Shown here one piece after another: positions 9,081 to 16,021 of a stretch of DNA of 38,813 nt. Location of the stretch: NCBI GenBank assembly GCA_018062405.1, contig JAGOSF010000006.1, positions 54,385-93,197 on the forward strand, in the 5' to 3' direction. The DNA comes from Candidatus Babeliales bacterium (GTDB lineage: Bacteria; Babelota; Babeliae; Babelales; Chromulinivoraceae). The position numbers and the translations under genes are program-made. The first letter of the stretch is position 1. Every line of letters begins with the position of its first letter. The notes beneath the pieces were generated by a model that had not been told where the DNA came from, made no database searches, and worked only from the letters and a program-made list of their open reading frames with translations.

Positions 9081-9392
9081 TTATTTTGTCAATTTCAAAA
9101 AATCAAAGTTTTCAACCTGCAGCGTTGCCATTAAACGAGCAAAGCTTGATATAGTTAAATTTGCCTGGCCTTTTCTAATTTTAGAAAGATGTGAAGGGCT
9201 CGAACCCAATTTTGCAGACAATTCATTAAATCCAACTTTATTTTTTTCCATATATTCTTCAACGCTTGAAGTAATAAATTGCTGAATTAATAATAATATT
9301 TTAGCCTCTGACTCTGCTTCTTTTTTTATTTCAGCAACTCTATCAGCTCCAAGACGGAGTTCAGCATTTTTCCAAAAATTATTTTTTTCCAT
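9081..9392 (-). CDS. higA: HigA-type antitoxin, helix-turn-helix (XRE) regulator
   Basis: 103 residues. The C-terminal half holds an XRE-type helix-turn-helix: VGFNELSAKLGSSPSHLSKI followed by RKGQANLTISSFARLMATLQ, residues about 53-93. The N-terminal half is a charged helix (DRVAEIKKEAESEAKILLLI) as in HigA-like antitoxins that follow a RelE/gp49-type toxin. The ATG lies one base past the toxin stop, and the AAGGA ribosome site is inside the toxin gene's last codons, so the two are translationally coupled. In the family the antitoxin binds the toxin and represses its own promoter. A palindrome in the promoter spacer at 9771-9784 is a candidate operator. The antitoxin frame is intact although the toxin frame is not. 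Confidence 0.85.
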   Translation of the reverse strand: MEKNNFWKNAELRLGADRVAEIKKEAESEAKILLLIQQFITSSVEEYMEKNKVGFNELSAKLGSSPSHLSKIRKGQANLTISSFARLMATLQVENFDFLKLTK

Positions 9393-9393
9393 G

Positions 9394-9726
9394 TTATTTA
9401 TCCTTTTTCACTTTTAATAATCGCTGACGAGCGATTTTAATATCTTTTTCTTGGCTTGTTTTGTCACCTGCTGCAACTAAAATAATTAAACGATTTCCAC
9501 AAAATCCATAATAAATTCTGGATCCATAATGTCGTTCTCGTAATTCAAACAACCCCGCACCTCATGCTTTACTATGAGGTAACAATAATTTACTTCCCAA
9601 CAATTCAAGCAATGCTATCTCTTTTAAAATAGCATCATATTTTTCATCTGTTTGTTTACTCAACCATGTATCAACAGGACTAACACCCATTCTTTCATTC
9701 CAACATTCAATTTTCCATGCATTCAT
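9394..9726 (-). pseudogene. higB: HigB/RelE-family (gp49-like) toxin gene interrupted by an in-frame TGA
   Basis: A frame of 110 codons runs from ATG at 9726 to TAA at 9394-9396 but has TGA at codon 55 (9562-9564). Before the stop it reads MNAWKIECWNERMGVSPVDT... ending LLLPHSKA. After it comes GAGLFELRERHYGSRIYYGF, then CGNRLIILVAAGDKTSQEKD and a basic tail (IKIARQRLLKVKKDK). The P-H-x-K...GLFELR and RIYYGF patterns and the late LVAAGDKTSQ are the hallmarks of the phage-gp49/HigB RelE-fold mRNA interferase family. The sequence fits that family on both sides of the TGA, so one base change would restore it. TGA is a normal stop elsewhere here, so the toxin is probably truncated and dead, unless this is a sequencing error or is read through. 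Confidence 0.8.
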
Positions 9727-9763
9727 AACTCTCTCTTTTGCACTTCAATCATTACTTCATTTA

Positions 9764-9792
9764 AAAGTAGTACATTTAAATGTATTTATCAA
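9764..9792 (-). promoter_or_regulatory. Toxin-antitoxin promoter with a palindromic operator in the spacer
   Basis: On the minus strand TTGATA (9787-9792), a 17-base spacer and TACTTT (9764-9769) form a promoter about 40 bases before the toxin ATG. The spacer contains the perfect 14-base palindrome TACATTTAAATGTA (9771-9784). That is the classical place for an antitoxin dimer to block RNA polymerase. Binding is inferred. Confidence 0.6.
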
Positions 9793-9802
9793 AAGCTCAT
9801 AG

Positions 9803-9839
9803 AAAAAAGAGAGCCACTTTACAAGCAACTCTCTTTTTT
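9803..9839 (-). terminator. ftsZ terminator hairpin
   Basis: An 11-bp perfect stem (AAAAAAGAGAG and its complement) around a 15-base loop, T-rich on both strands, begins 22 bases past the ftsZ stop. It separates the division cluster from the toxin-antitoxin unit. Confidence 0.85.
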
Positions 9840-9860
9840 AATGTAAAACAATAAAAAGCC

Positions 9861-11150
9861 TTATTCCATCGGCTCTAAATAACTATCATCAATTTTTGGT
9901 TTACGTAAAAAAGCAGGAATATCAAGTGAATTTGCATCATGATCAACTTGTCGATGAACCTGTTGCTGCATAGAATTTATTTTTTTACCATAACTATTTT
10001 CTTCTTGAACTAAATCTAAAACAGCATCTGCTCGCTGTAAAAATTCATTAACTGGTAATGCATCTACGACGGGCTTTGCAACCTGCTGAACAGCCTGTTG
10101 CATAACTTCCTGATCTATCGAATGTGTCACTGGTGTAGCTATTGGTTCTTGCATATCAGCTTTTTTAGCATAAGCTTGCACAGGAGATTCAAACCCTGTA
10201 GCAATTACCGAAACAATAACTTTATCACCCATATTTACATCAATTACCGAGCCAATAATAATATGTGCGCTTTCATTTGATTCATCATAAATTACTGAAG
10301 CTGCATCATTAATTTCGTGCAAGGTTAAACTGACGCCACCGGTAATATTGAGTAAAATACCACGCGCTTTTTTAATATCCATGTTTTCAATTAAATGTGA
10401 TGAAATTGCTTGTTGAGCAGCAACTCGGGCACGATCCAAGCCTTGAGCACAACCTGCGCCCATCATCGCAAGACCCATCCCTTTCATCGTTGCTCGCAAG
10501 TCAGCAAAATCAACATTAATATGCCCTGGTTGCGTGATAATATCAGAAATGCTTTTCACTGAGTGAATCAAAAGTTCATCAATCATCGAAAATGATTCGA
10601 TCATCGAAACAGAACGATCAACAACGTCAAGTAACTTTTGGTTGGGAACAACAATCAACGTATCAACTTCTTTTTTAAGCATTTCAAGGGATTCTTCTGC
10701 CACGGTCATACGACGACGACCTTCAAAACCAAAAGGCTTTGTAACAACAGCTACTGATAAAATACCCCGCTCTTTTAAAGCTTTTGCAACGATCGAAGCA
10801 CCTCCAGAACCTGTTCCACCACCCATGCCAGCTGCAATAAAAACGATATCGGCATCGCCAATAGTTTCCATAATTTTATCTAAATCTTCTTCGGTTGCAC
10901 GGCGGCCAAGATCAGGATTTGCTCCAGAGCCAAGTCCTTTGGTAGCTTTTTTACCAAGCTGTATTTTTTTTAATGCGCTTGATCGGTATAAAGCCTGAGA
11001 ATCGGTATTAGCAACAATAAAATCTATATAGTCTAACCCTGATGCAATCATGCTGTTAACCATATTCCCGCCAGCTCCCCCAATACCAATCACTTTGATC
11101 GAAACAGTTACATCATGTCTTGTTTCAATATCCTTATCAAATGCTATCAT
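9861..11150 (-). CDS. ftsZ: Cell division GTPase FtsZ
   Basis: 429 residues from the ATG at 11150. AAAGGAG lies 5 bases upstream; a longer frame to 11192 would overlap ftsA and lacks a ribosome site. FtsZ is the tubulin-like GTPase that forms the division ring. Visible features are GIGGAGGNMVNSMI near the N-terminus, the tubulin signature GGGTGSG, the T7-loop region with VDFADLRATMKGMG, and the C-terminal membrane-tether peptide DIPAFLRK. The body is about 320 residues, followed by a variable linker rich in Gln and Val. It follows ftsA by 20 bases on the same strand and ends at a strong hairpin. Confidence 0.98.
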   Translation of the reverse strand: MIAFDKDIETRHDVTVSIKVIGIGGAGGNMVNSMIASGLDYIDFIVANTDSQALYRSSALKKIQLGKKATKGLGSGANPDLGRRATEEDLDKIMETIGDADIVFIAAGMGGGTGSGGASIVAKALKERGILSVAVVTKPFGFEGRRRMTVAEESLEMLKKEVDTLIVVPNQKLLDVVDRSVSMIESFSMIDELLIHSVKSISDIITQPGHINVDFADLRATMKGMGLAMMGAGCAQGLDRARVAAQQAISSHLIENMDIKKARGILLNITGGVSLTLHEINDAASVIYDESNESAHIIIGSVIDVNMGDKVIVSVIATGFESPVQAYAKKADMQEPIATPVTHSIDQEVMQQAVQQVAKPVVDALPVNEFLQRADAVLDLVQEENSYGKKINSMQQQVHRQVDHDANSLDIPAFLRKPKIDDSYLEPME

Positions 11151-11170
11151 CACAACTCCTTTACAATCCT

Positions 11171-12403
11171 TTAAAAGAAATCCGATACCCACGACTTCAT
11201 GCGAATAAATATCTTTTGCACCAATGGGCCTTCCATCGAATCCATGTTTCCATGTTTACTCGACTTTAAGGCAAACATTAATAAACCATAGCCTGTAGCA
11301 TAGATAGGATTTTGTAAAGAATCTGGGATAATTTGGCCAGTTTTCGGCATTCCTATTCGAATTGGCACTGATAAAATATTTTTAGCAAGATCATCAATTC
11401 CTTGTAAAAGCGATCCGCCACCAGTAATAACCAACCCTGTGACCATAAAATGTCGTAACCGATTATCCTGTATTTCATGGTGAACCATCATAAAAAGTTC
11501 TTGCGCTCGAGCTTGTAAAATAAAAGCTACATGCTCTTTATCAACAAGCCTTGTACCTGTCCCCTGCGCGGTCATAACCTCAACCTGACCTTCTATTTTT
11601 TCATGGTCAAAACCAACATAGCCATCTTGATGTTTAATGCGTTCGGCATCTGCAATATTTGCACACAAACCAACTGCAAGGTCATTGGTAAAATGGTTGC
11701 CTGCAATTGGAACAACTTTGGTAAATCGAATGGTTCCGCTTTGATACACTGCAAAATCAGACGTTCCCCCGCCAATATCCAAAACTCCAACCCCAAGTTT
11801 GCGTTCATCAAGGCTTAAAACTCCATCTGCAGAAGCAAGTTGTTCAAGAACAATATCTTGAACTTTAATGCCAACCATCTCACAACATTTAATTAAATTT
11901 TGAATAGAAGCTATAGATCCCGTAATCACATGGACGACGACTTCGAGTCGAACTCCATACAAACCGATCGGATTTTCAATTTTATCCTGACCATCAACCA
12001 TAAAATATTGAGGTAAAACATGGAGCACTTTTTGTCCTTTTTCAATTGGTACTGCCTTTGCTGCAGCAAGCACAGCATCAATATCCTCTTGCGCAACCGA
12101 AGAACGTTTAATTGGAACTGCACCGCTTGAATTAAACGATTGAATATGGCTACCAGAAATACCAATATAAGCTGACTCAATCTCACATTCTGCCATTAAC
12201 TGAGCCTCGTCAACAGCCTGTTTAATCGATGAAACTGTTTTGGCTATATCAACAACAACGCCTTTACTTAAACCATACGAAGGCGCTCTACCAACACCTA
12301 AAATTTCAACCTGGTCCTGACTTAATTTACGAGCTATTAAAACACAAATTTTTGTTGTTCCAATATCGATCGCAGTAATTATATTTGAAAAAACTTTTGC
12401 CAT
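11171..12403 (-). CDS. ftsA: Cell division protein FtsA
   Basis: 410 residues. The ATG at 12403 is preferred because the AAGGGGGG ribosome site lies 6 bases upstream; the in-frame ATG at 12409 abuts it. FtsA is the actin-like membrane anchor of FtsZ. Visible motifs are the phosphate-1 loop AIDIGTTKICVLIARK, the 1C-domain segment with GISGSHIQSFNSSGAV, the phosphate-2 loop LDIGGGTSDFAVYQSG, and the adenosine motif VITGGGSLLQGIDDL. A C-terminal amphipathic helix (IRMKSWVSDFF) acts in the family as the membrane-targeting sequence. It lies between an FtsQ-like gene and ftsZ with short gaps, which is the standard divisome order. Confidence 0.97.
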   Translation of the reverse strand: MAKVFSNIITAIDIGTTKICVLIARKLSQDQVEILGVGRAPSYGLSKGVVVDIAKTVSSIKQAVDEAQLMAECEIESAYIGISGSHIQSFNSSGAVPIKRSSVAQEDIDAVLAAAKAVPIEKGQKVLHVLPQYFMVDGQDKIENPIGLYGVRLEVVVHVITGSIASIQNLIKCCEMVGIKVQDIVLEQLASADGVLSLDERKLGVGVLDIGGGTSDFAVYQSGTIRFTKVVPIAGNHFTNDLAVGLCANIADAERIKHQDGYVGFDHEKIEGQVEVMTAQGTGTRLVDKEHVAFILQARAQELFMMVHHEIQDNRLRHFMVTGLVITGGGSLLQGIDDLAKNILSVPIRIGMPKTGQIIPDSLQNPIYATGYGLLMFALKSSKHGNMDSMEGPLVQKIFIRMKSWVSDFF

Positions 12404-12415
12404 GATCATCCCCCC

Positions 12416-13150
12416 TTATTTTGTAGAAAATAGAACGATTTGTTGATCAAACCGAAGATCGCAAACCCATTTCAGACTGTTTTTGCACGGCTTACCTTTC
12501 TTATCCTTACAAGGCGTATCGGAAATTTGTCCCCGTAAATTTCGACACTGCGCAATATCTTGCAATGTTGGAATATGTTCATACCCAACTAATAACGATA
12601 AATCTTGGCCAACCTTCTGATCAAGCCAAATCGCGTGCTTATCAATCCATCGAATTGAAAAATCTTTTAAAATTGGGTCGGTTAATAGTTCAAAAAATTG
12701 CATAATTCTATCTACGTTTTTTTGAGAAATTGCCCCCTCAAAAGAAATATTTTCTAACGTAGCCAAAATCGCTTGAGAAAAAATCTGCTTATCAAATAGC
12801 TTTCCATACTGGCAAACAACATGTTCATGATTCAATAAAAAAATCGGTTGATACGTCTGAATCGTAAAATTCAAAAATTCTGGATTTTGCATATCAATAA
12901 CAACAGACTTAATTGCAGGAAATGTTGACTCAATATGCGGCAAAAGATGAGAAGGACTTTTACTTTTTTTATAAGCATCATCAATAAAGGCTTTAATTTG
13001 TAATTGCATCGGTTTTGAAAAAAGTTTATCAATAACAAAAACACAGTTGTCTGGATAGACAATAGTCATATCTGGCGTGTGCCATTGAAAAAAATAGATG
13101 CAAGCCATGAGAAGACTCAGGCTTACAATCCCCTTTTGAAATGCTGTCAT
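12416..13150 (-). CDS. ftsQ: FtsQ-like divisome protein (divergent)
   Basis: 244 residues. One N-terminal membrane segment (IVSLSLLMACIYFFQW, about residues 8-23) is followed by an extracytoplasmic domain, as in FtsQ/DivIB. The stretch about 40-115 (short helix, then SVVIDMQNPEFLNFTIQTYQ and PIFLL) is arranged like a POTRA domain, where FtsQ proteins have V...R..P..L.V.V.E..P. The C-terminus ends WVCDLRFDQQIVLFS, resembling the WxDLRFxxQIVV end of FtsQ. Sequence similarity is weak and the call leans on topology and position directly before ftsA. The ATG has an AGGGGGG ribosome site 3-4 bases upstream. Cysteines near the C-terminus (PCKDKKGKPCKN) are an unusual insertion. Confidence 0.72.
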   Translation of the reverse strand: MTAFQKGIVSLSLLMACIYFFQWHTPDMTIVYPDNCVFVIDKLFSKPMQLQIKAFIDDAYKKSKSPSHLLPHIESTFPAIKSVVIDMQNPEFLNFTIQTYQPIFLLNHEHVVCQYGKLFDKQIFSQAILATLENISFEGAISQKNVDRIMQFFELLTDPILKDFSIRWIDKHAIWLDQKVGQDLSLLVGYEHIPTLQDIAQCRNLRGQISDTPCKDKKGKPCKNSLKWVCDLRFDQQIVLFSTK

Positions 13151-13185
13151 ATACCCCCCTATCCAGCAAAAGAATTACTCCTTCT

Positions 13186-13215
13186 GGTATACAATTTTTT
13201 GATTTCAATAGTCAA
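13186..13215 (-). promoter_or_regulatory. Putative promoter of the ftsQ-A-Z cluster
   Basis: On the minus strand TTGACT (13210-13215), an 18-base spacer and TATACC (13186-13191) lie 36 bases before the ftsQ-like ATG and just past the upstream gene's terminator. Confidence 0.5.
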
Positions 13216-13256
13216 TAATCTCAATTAGAAAGAGAACTTTGTTGCTCGATAGGCAA

Positions 13257-13289
13257 AAAAAATAGCCTTCAAGGTGAAAGCTATTTTTT
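13257..13289 (-). terminator. Hairpin terminator
   Basis: The stem AAAAAATAGC/GCTATTTTTT around a 13-base loop lies 18 bases past the stop of the 182-residue gene. It separates that transcript from the division cluster. Confidence 0.8.
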
Positions 13290-13307
13290 ATAAAATTAAT
13301 TTTAAAC

Positions 13308-13856
13308 TTATTCAAGAGCTCTAAATTCTGCCTCAAAATCTTCTTGGGCTTCCATCATTGCAATACATGCCTGCCAAAAGATTGCATAATCCGCATCTTG
13401 AGCCAATTCAGATTCATCTGTCCATGATTCAAGATAATTCATATCACGACACCATGCCTCAAAAGAAATATCTTCTGGGTGTAATTGGGTGAAAATAGTA
13501 AAAACATCTTGAAATGCCGCTAACCAAATAACGCCAGCTGTTGCTAAATCATAATGTTCTGAAAATTCATACCTCAAAAGATCTTCGATGGTAGTAATAT
13601 TATTTTCGATCATTTCAGGATCTCTTCCTAAAAAAATACCTAAAATCTGATCCACAAAAAAAAGTTCTTCTGCAAGCTGAGTCAAGGCATTCTGAGCTGT
13701 GTCTTGATCACAAATAGTATCTTTTTCAGTTAAATTCATTCCGATAGAATAAACTAATTCTTGATACGTACTCTCTAAATCCATAGCAGAAACTTCATCC
13801 TGGGCTGATAACGATACAAAAAAGAAAGAAAACACCAATACTATTTTTTTGAACAT
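13308..13856 (-). CDS. Acidic secreted protein of unknown family
   Basis: 182 residues. The signal peptide MFKKIVLVFSFFFVSLSAQD has a likely cut after SAQ or SA. The mature protein is strongly acidic, mostly helical by composition, and has Trp and Asp/Glu patches (WLAAFQDVF, ISFEAWCRDMNYLESWTDE). A few cysteines are present (TICDQD, WCRD, WQACIAMM). The ATG has GGAA-type purines upstream (AAAAAAAGGAATGGT). It lies 21 bases after the RlmB-like gene on the same strand, so it is probably its operon partner, and it is closed by a hairpin. No domain is recognised. Confidence 0.83.
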   Translation of the reverse strand: MFKKIVLVFSFFFVSLSAQDEVSAMDLESTYQELVYSIGMNLTEKDTICDQDTAQNALTQLAEELFFVDQILGIFLGRDPEMIENNITTIEDLLRYEFSEHYDLATAGVIWLAAFQDVFTIFTQLHPEDISFEAWCRDMNYLESWTDESELAQDADYAIFWQACIAMMEAQEDFEAEFRALE

Positions 13857-13877
13857 ACCATTCCTTTTTTTAAAAAA

Positions 13878-14615
13878 TTAAATTTTCTTAAGCTGCAATC
13901 CAATCGTATACATCAAAATACCACCTGCAACAGACGCATTGTAAGAAATATCTGATCTTCTTTGTGGTAATAAAATTCTTGTTCCAAGTCTTGCAACATC
14001 TGCAGAAATACCAACTTCTTCATTTCCAATAATTAAAACCGCAGGGTCTTGAAATTGGAAATTAGCAACAGATTCTGTTCCACCAAGAGTCGCGCTATAA
14101 ATATGATAACCAGATTTTTTAAGCTCGATCACGGCAGATTTAACGGTTGAAGCAAGATGAATCGGTAAATGAATTGCAAGTCCAGCAGAAGCTTTAATTG
14201 CAGAAGCTGTTAAAGATGCAGCATTAGCACGCACCAAGACAACTCCATCAACACCAGTACAATATGCGGATCGTAAAATAGCACCTAAATTGCGAACGTC
14301 TTGAATTTCATCAAGAACAACCACAAATTTTTGTTTGTCTGGAGTAAACATAGCCTGAGAAAAAGGAAAATCTCCCACGAATGCCAAAATACCTTGATGA
14401 TCTTTTGACCCAGCAACATTGTCCAAAGTTTCACGAGTTACCATAGAAACTTGAATATGAGACGGAATCATTTTTGAAATAGAAGTCCAAGATTTAATTG
14501 GATTTTTTAAAGTATAAATTGCACCAATTTTTAAGCGCTTTGATTGCAAAAGCTCAATGATAGGATGCACACCATAGATAACATTTGTATATTTAACGGG
14601 CTGTTTTTTTTTCAT
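13878..14615 (-). CDS. rlmB: RlmB/TrmH-type (SpoU family) rRNA 2'-O-methyltransferase
   Basis: 245 residues from ATG 14615; a TTG at 14645 could add ten residues. Family members methylate a ribose 2'-O of rRNA or tRNA using S-adenosylmethionine in a trefoil-knot fold. Motifs are the N-terminal substrate-binding part YGVHPIIELL, motif 1 VLDEIQDVRNLGAILRSA with the conserved N and R, and motif 2 LIIGNEEVGISADV. Motif 3 is ILLPQRRSDISYNASVAGGI, close to the usual IPM.G...SLNVSVA. The Y-N-A-S-V-A in motif 3 replaces the more usual S-L-N-V-S-V-A. It is 21 bases upstream of the secreted-protein gene. The exact substrate base cannot be told from sequence; RlmB (23S G2251) is the best family guess. 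Confidence 0.88.
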   Translation of the reverse strand: MKKKQPVKYTNVIYGVHPIIELLQSKRLKIGAIYTLKNPIKSWTSISKMIPSHIQVSMVTRETLDNVAGSKDHQGILAFVGDFPFSQAMFTPDKQKFVVVLDEIQDVRNLGAILRSAYCTGVDGVVLVRANAASLTASAIKASAGLAIHLPIHLASTVKSAVIELKKSGYHIYSATLGGTESVANFQFQDPAVLIIGNEEVGISADVARLGTRILLPQRRSDISYNASVAGGILMYTIGLQLKKI

Positions 14616-14751
14616 AAAAATCTTATATAAAAAGGAGAAAATCAATTACTTACAGATTACTCTATCAGTATCAGCCCGTCAAATTAAGGAAACTTCAATA
14701 CGAGTAAGTTTTCAAGCAATAAGGCTTTCTATAATTCTTTTCATAGTGACC

Positions 14752-14847
14752 TTTTTTGGTTGAAAATCGCTCTTATTTTTAATATTTTTGGTTGAAATTG
14801 TTCACTTTTTTTTGATTTTTTGGTCGATATTCTTTATTTGAATCTAT
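14752..14847. repeat. Three degenerate 32-bp direct repeats in a gene-free stretch
   Basis: TTTTTGGTTGAAA-like cores have their GGT at 14758, 14790 and 14823 (GGTTGA, GGTTGA, GGTCGA, with the core A/T tract starting at 14752, 14784 and 14816). The period is 32 bases, or 3 helical turns. They lie in the 370-base divergent gap between the rlmB-like gene and the secreted protein at 15016. No other structure except a promoter-like match was seen in this gap. Confidence 0.5.
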
Positions 14848-14939
14848 ATTTTTTGCAGGAAAAATACAATAGAATGCAAACAGATGTTCCGTAAAAAGTA
14901 GAATTTTTTATTGAGCCGCAACAAAAACACCCGATCTCT

Positions 14940-14967
14940 TTGTAAAATAATTTCAATTTGATACTAT
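14940..14967 (+). promoter_or_regulatory. Putative promoter
   Basis: TTGTAA (14940-14945), a 16-base spacer and TACTAT (14962-14967) lie 48 bases before the 15016 start. It is a weak match. Confidence 0.35.
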
Positions 14968-15015
14968 TGTTGATGGATAGAATAAAAAATCTTTTTAAAC
15001 GGATGACAAAAATTC

Positions 15016-15348
15016 ATGAATTCAATGAGAAAATCGATATTTGCTGGATTATTTTTACTTGGATCGATAACAATACAATCAGCACAAAACGATGAAAACT
15101 TTAGAACTCCAAATGCATCTCCACTAACTCCTGACCAAATCTTTGCGAGAAACGAAGCAGAATCTAGAGCATTAAGAGAAATTGAATATGCAGCGCGAAG
15201 AAACGAAATAATTGCGGAATCACGTGAGACAATACAAATAATGAGTACTCATATATTTCCGGGTCAACGAGCTAATGATGTTACCGATCGTCGATTCAGA
15301 AGTCTTTCTTTAGACAATAACACCCAAGACAATAACAACCAAGACTAA
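15016..15348 (+). CDS. Small secreted protein of unknown family
   Basis: 110 residues. The signal peptide MNSMRKSIFAGLFLLGSITI is followed by QSAQND, a likely cut site. The mature part is a helical, Arg/Glu-rich stretch (ARNEAESRALREIEYAARRN) with an Asn/Asp-rich C-terminus ending in a short N-N-x-Q-D repeat. No ribosome site is clear before either ATG (codon 1 or 4). The gene is followed after 43 bases by another small secreted protein, and no terminator lies between them, so the two may form one transcript. No domain is recognised. Confidence 0.7.
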   Translation: MNSMRKSIFAGLFLLGSITIQSAQNDENFRTPNASPLTPDQIFARNEAESRALREIEYAARRNEIIAESRETIQIMSTHIFPGQRANDVTDRRFRSLSLDNNTQDNNNQD

Positions 15349-15391
15349 TTTTGTTGATTAATTTTTCATTATAATCGAATTATAAATATCC

Positions 15392-15838
15392 ATGAACGTA
15401 ACAAAATTAATGGTCCTTGCTGCTTGTTTAGCTACATCAATTGCTGTTGAAGCTTCAGATAGATCTTCAAAGGCAAAACCAAAAAGAACTATTGACGAAG
15501 AATTCAATGCTAGCACTCAAGCATTTTTAGCTGGCTTTACCAGAAAAAGAACTCGTGGAGAAACTCAACGGTCATATACTTCACCTCTAAAAGCAGCTAG
15601 AACTTGTAACCAAGCAAGACCTGCGCGCATAGATACTAACAGCGATATGTCTAGCCTAACAAATCTATTCGATGATGAGAATTTTTCAGACTTTCTAGCC
15701 CAATTGAGAACATCTTCGGACACAGATTCAATAGCTTCAGATTCAACAGCCTCAACAATCTTAGATCCACGTTCTGATTCAGATTCAAATACTTTTATTC
15801 TTTTACCATCTTATGACAACTGCGGATCAATAGGCTGA
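15392..15838 (+). CDS. Small secreted Ser/Asp-rich protein of unknown family
   Basis: 148 residues. The signal peptide MNVTKLMVLAACLATSIAVE ends in EAS. A basic middle (KAKPKRTIDEEFNA, TRKRTRGETQRS) is followed by an acidic Ser/Asp tail with S-D-T-D-S-I-A-S-D-S-type runs. This charge segregation and probable disorder are typical of secreted effectors but prove nothing. The stop is TGA, one of two TGA stops noted among the recognised genes. No good ribosome site precedes the ATG. The gene ends about 75 bases before a 19-bp hairpin terminator. Confidence 0.72.
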   Translation: MNVTKLMVLAACLATSIAVEASDRSSKAKPKRTIDEEFNASTQAFLAGFTRKRTRGETQRSYTSPLKAARTCNQARPARIDTNSDMSSLTNLFDDENFSDFLAQLRTSSDTDSIASDSTASTILDPRSDSDSNTFILLPSYDNCGSIG

Positions 15839-15913
15839 TCAATAGAATATTACTCAGCAAATATCGCTCATCAAGATAGATAAATTCGATACATCTATCA
15901 ATAAGTTGTTACA

Positions 15914-15967
15914 ATAAGATAAAACGCTCACTCATGCTTTTAAGCTGAAGTGAGCGTTTTATCTTAT
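15914..15967. terminator. Long 19-bp hairpin terminator
   Basis: ATAAGATAAAACGCTCACT pairs perfectly with bases 15949-15967 around a 16-base loop that itself holds GCTTTTAAGC. This is the longest stem in the window. It terminates the pair of small secreted-protein genes and lies 55 bases before alr. Confidence 0.85.
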
Positions 15968-16021
15968 AAAAAAGAAGAAAGCATAGATCTTTTTTTACTA
16001 TTTTCTTACACTAAATAGATC

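Noticed and set aside
9562..9564. TGA in the toxin frame as a sign of a changed genetic code or selenocysteine.
   Set aside because: TGA ends normal genes here (15836-15838 and 31719-31721), and the bacterial SECIS would lie just downstream, where no fitting stem is seen.
9652..9846. A 64-codon plus-strand frame over the toxin promoter.
   Set aside because: It runs antisense through the toxin start, the operator palindrome and the ftsZ terminator, and it shows no family motif.
13878..14645. The longer RlmB-like start at TTG 14645.
   Set aside because: ATG at 14615 starts just before the conserved YGVHPIIELL domain; the ten extra residues are hydrophobic and unsupported by a ribosome site.
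14752..14847. The 32-bp-spaced repeats as a CRISPR array.
   Set aside because: Only three degenerate short cores are present, with no conserved 24-37-base repeat, unique spacers or cas genes.
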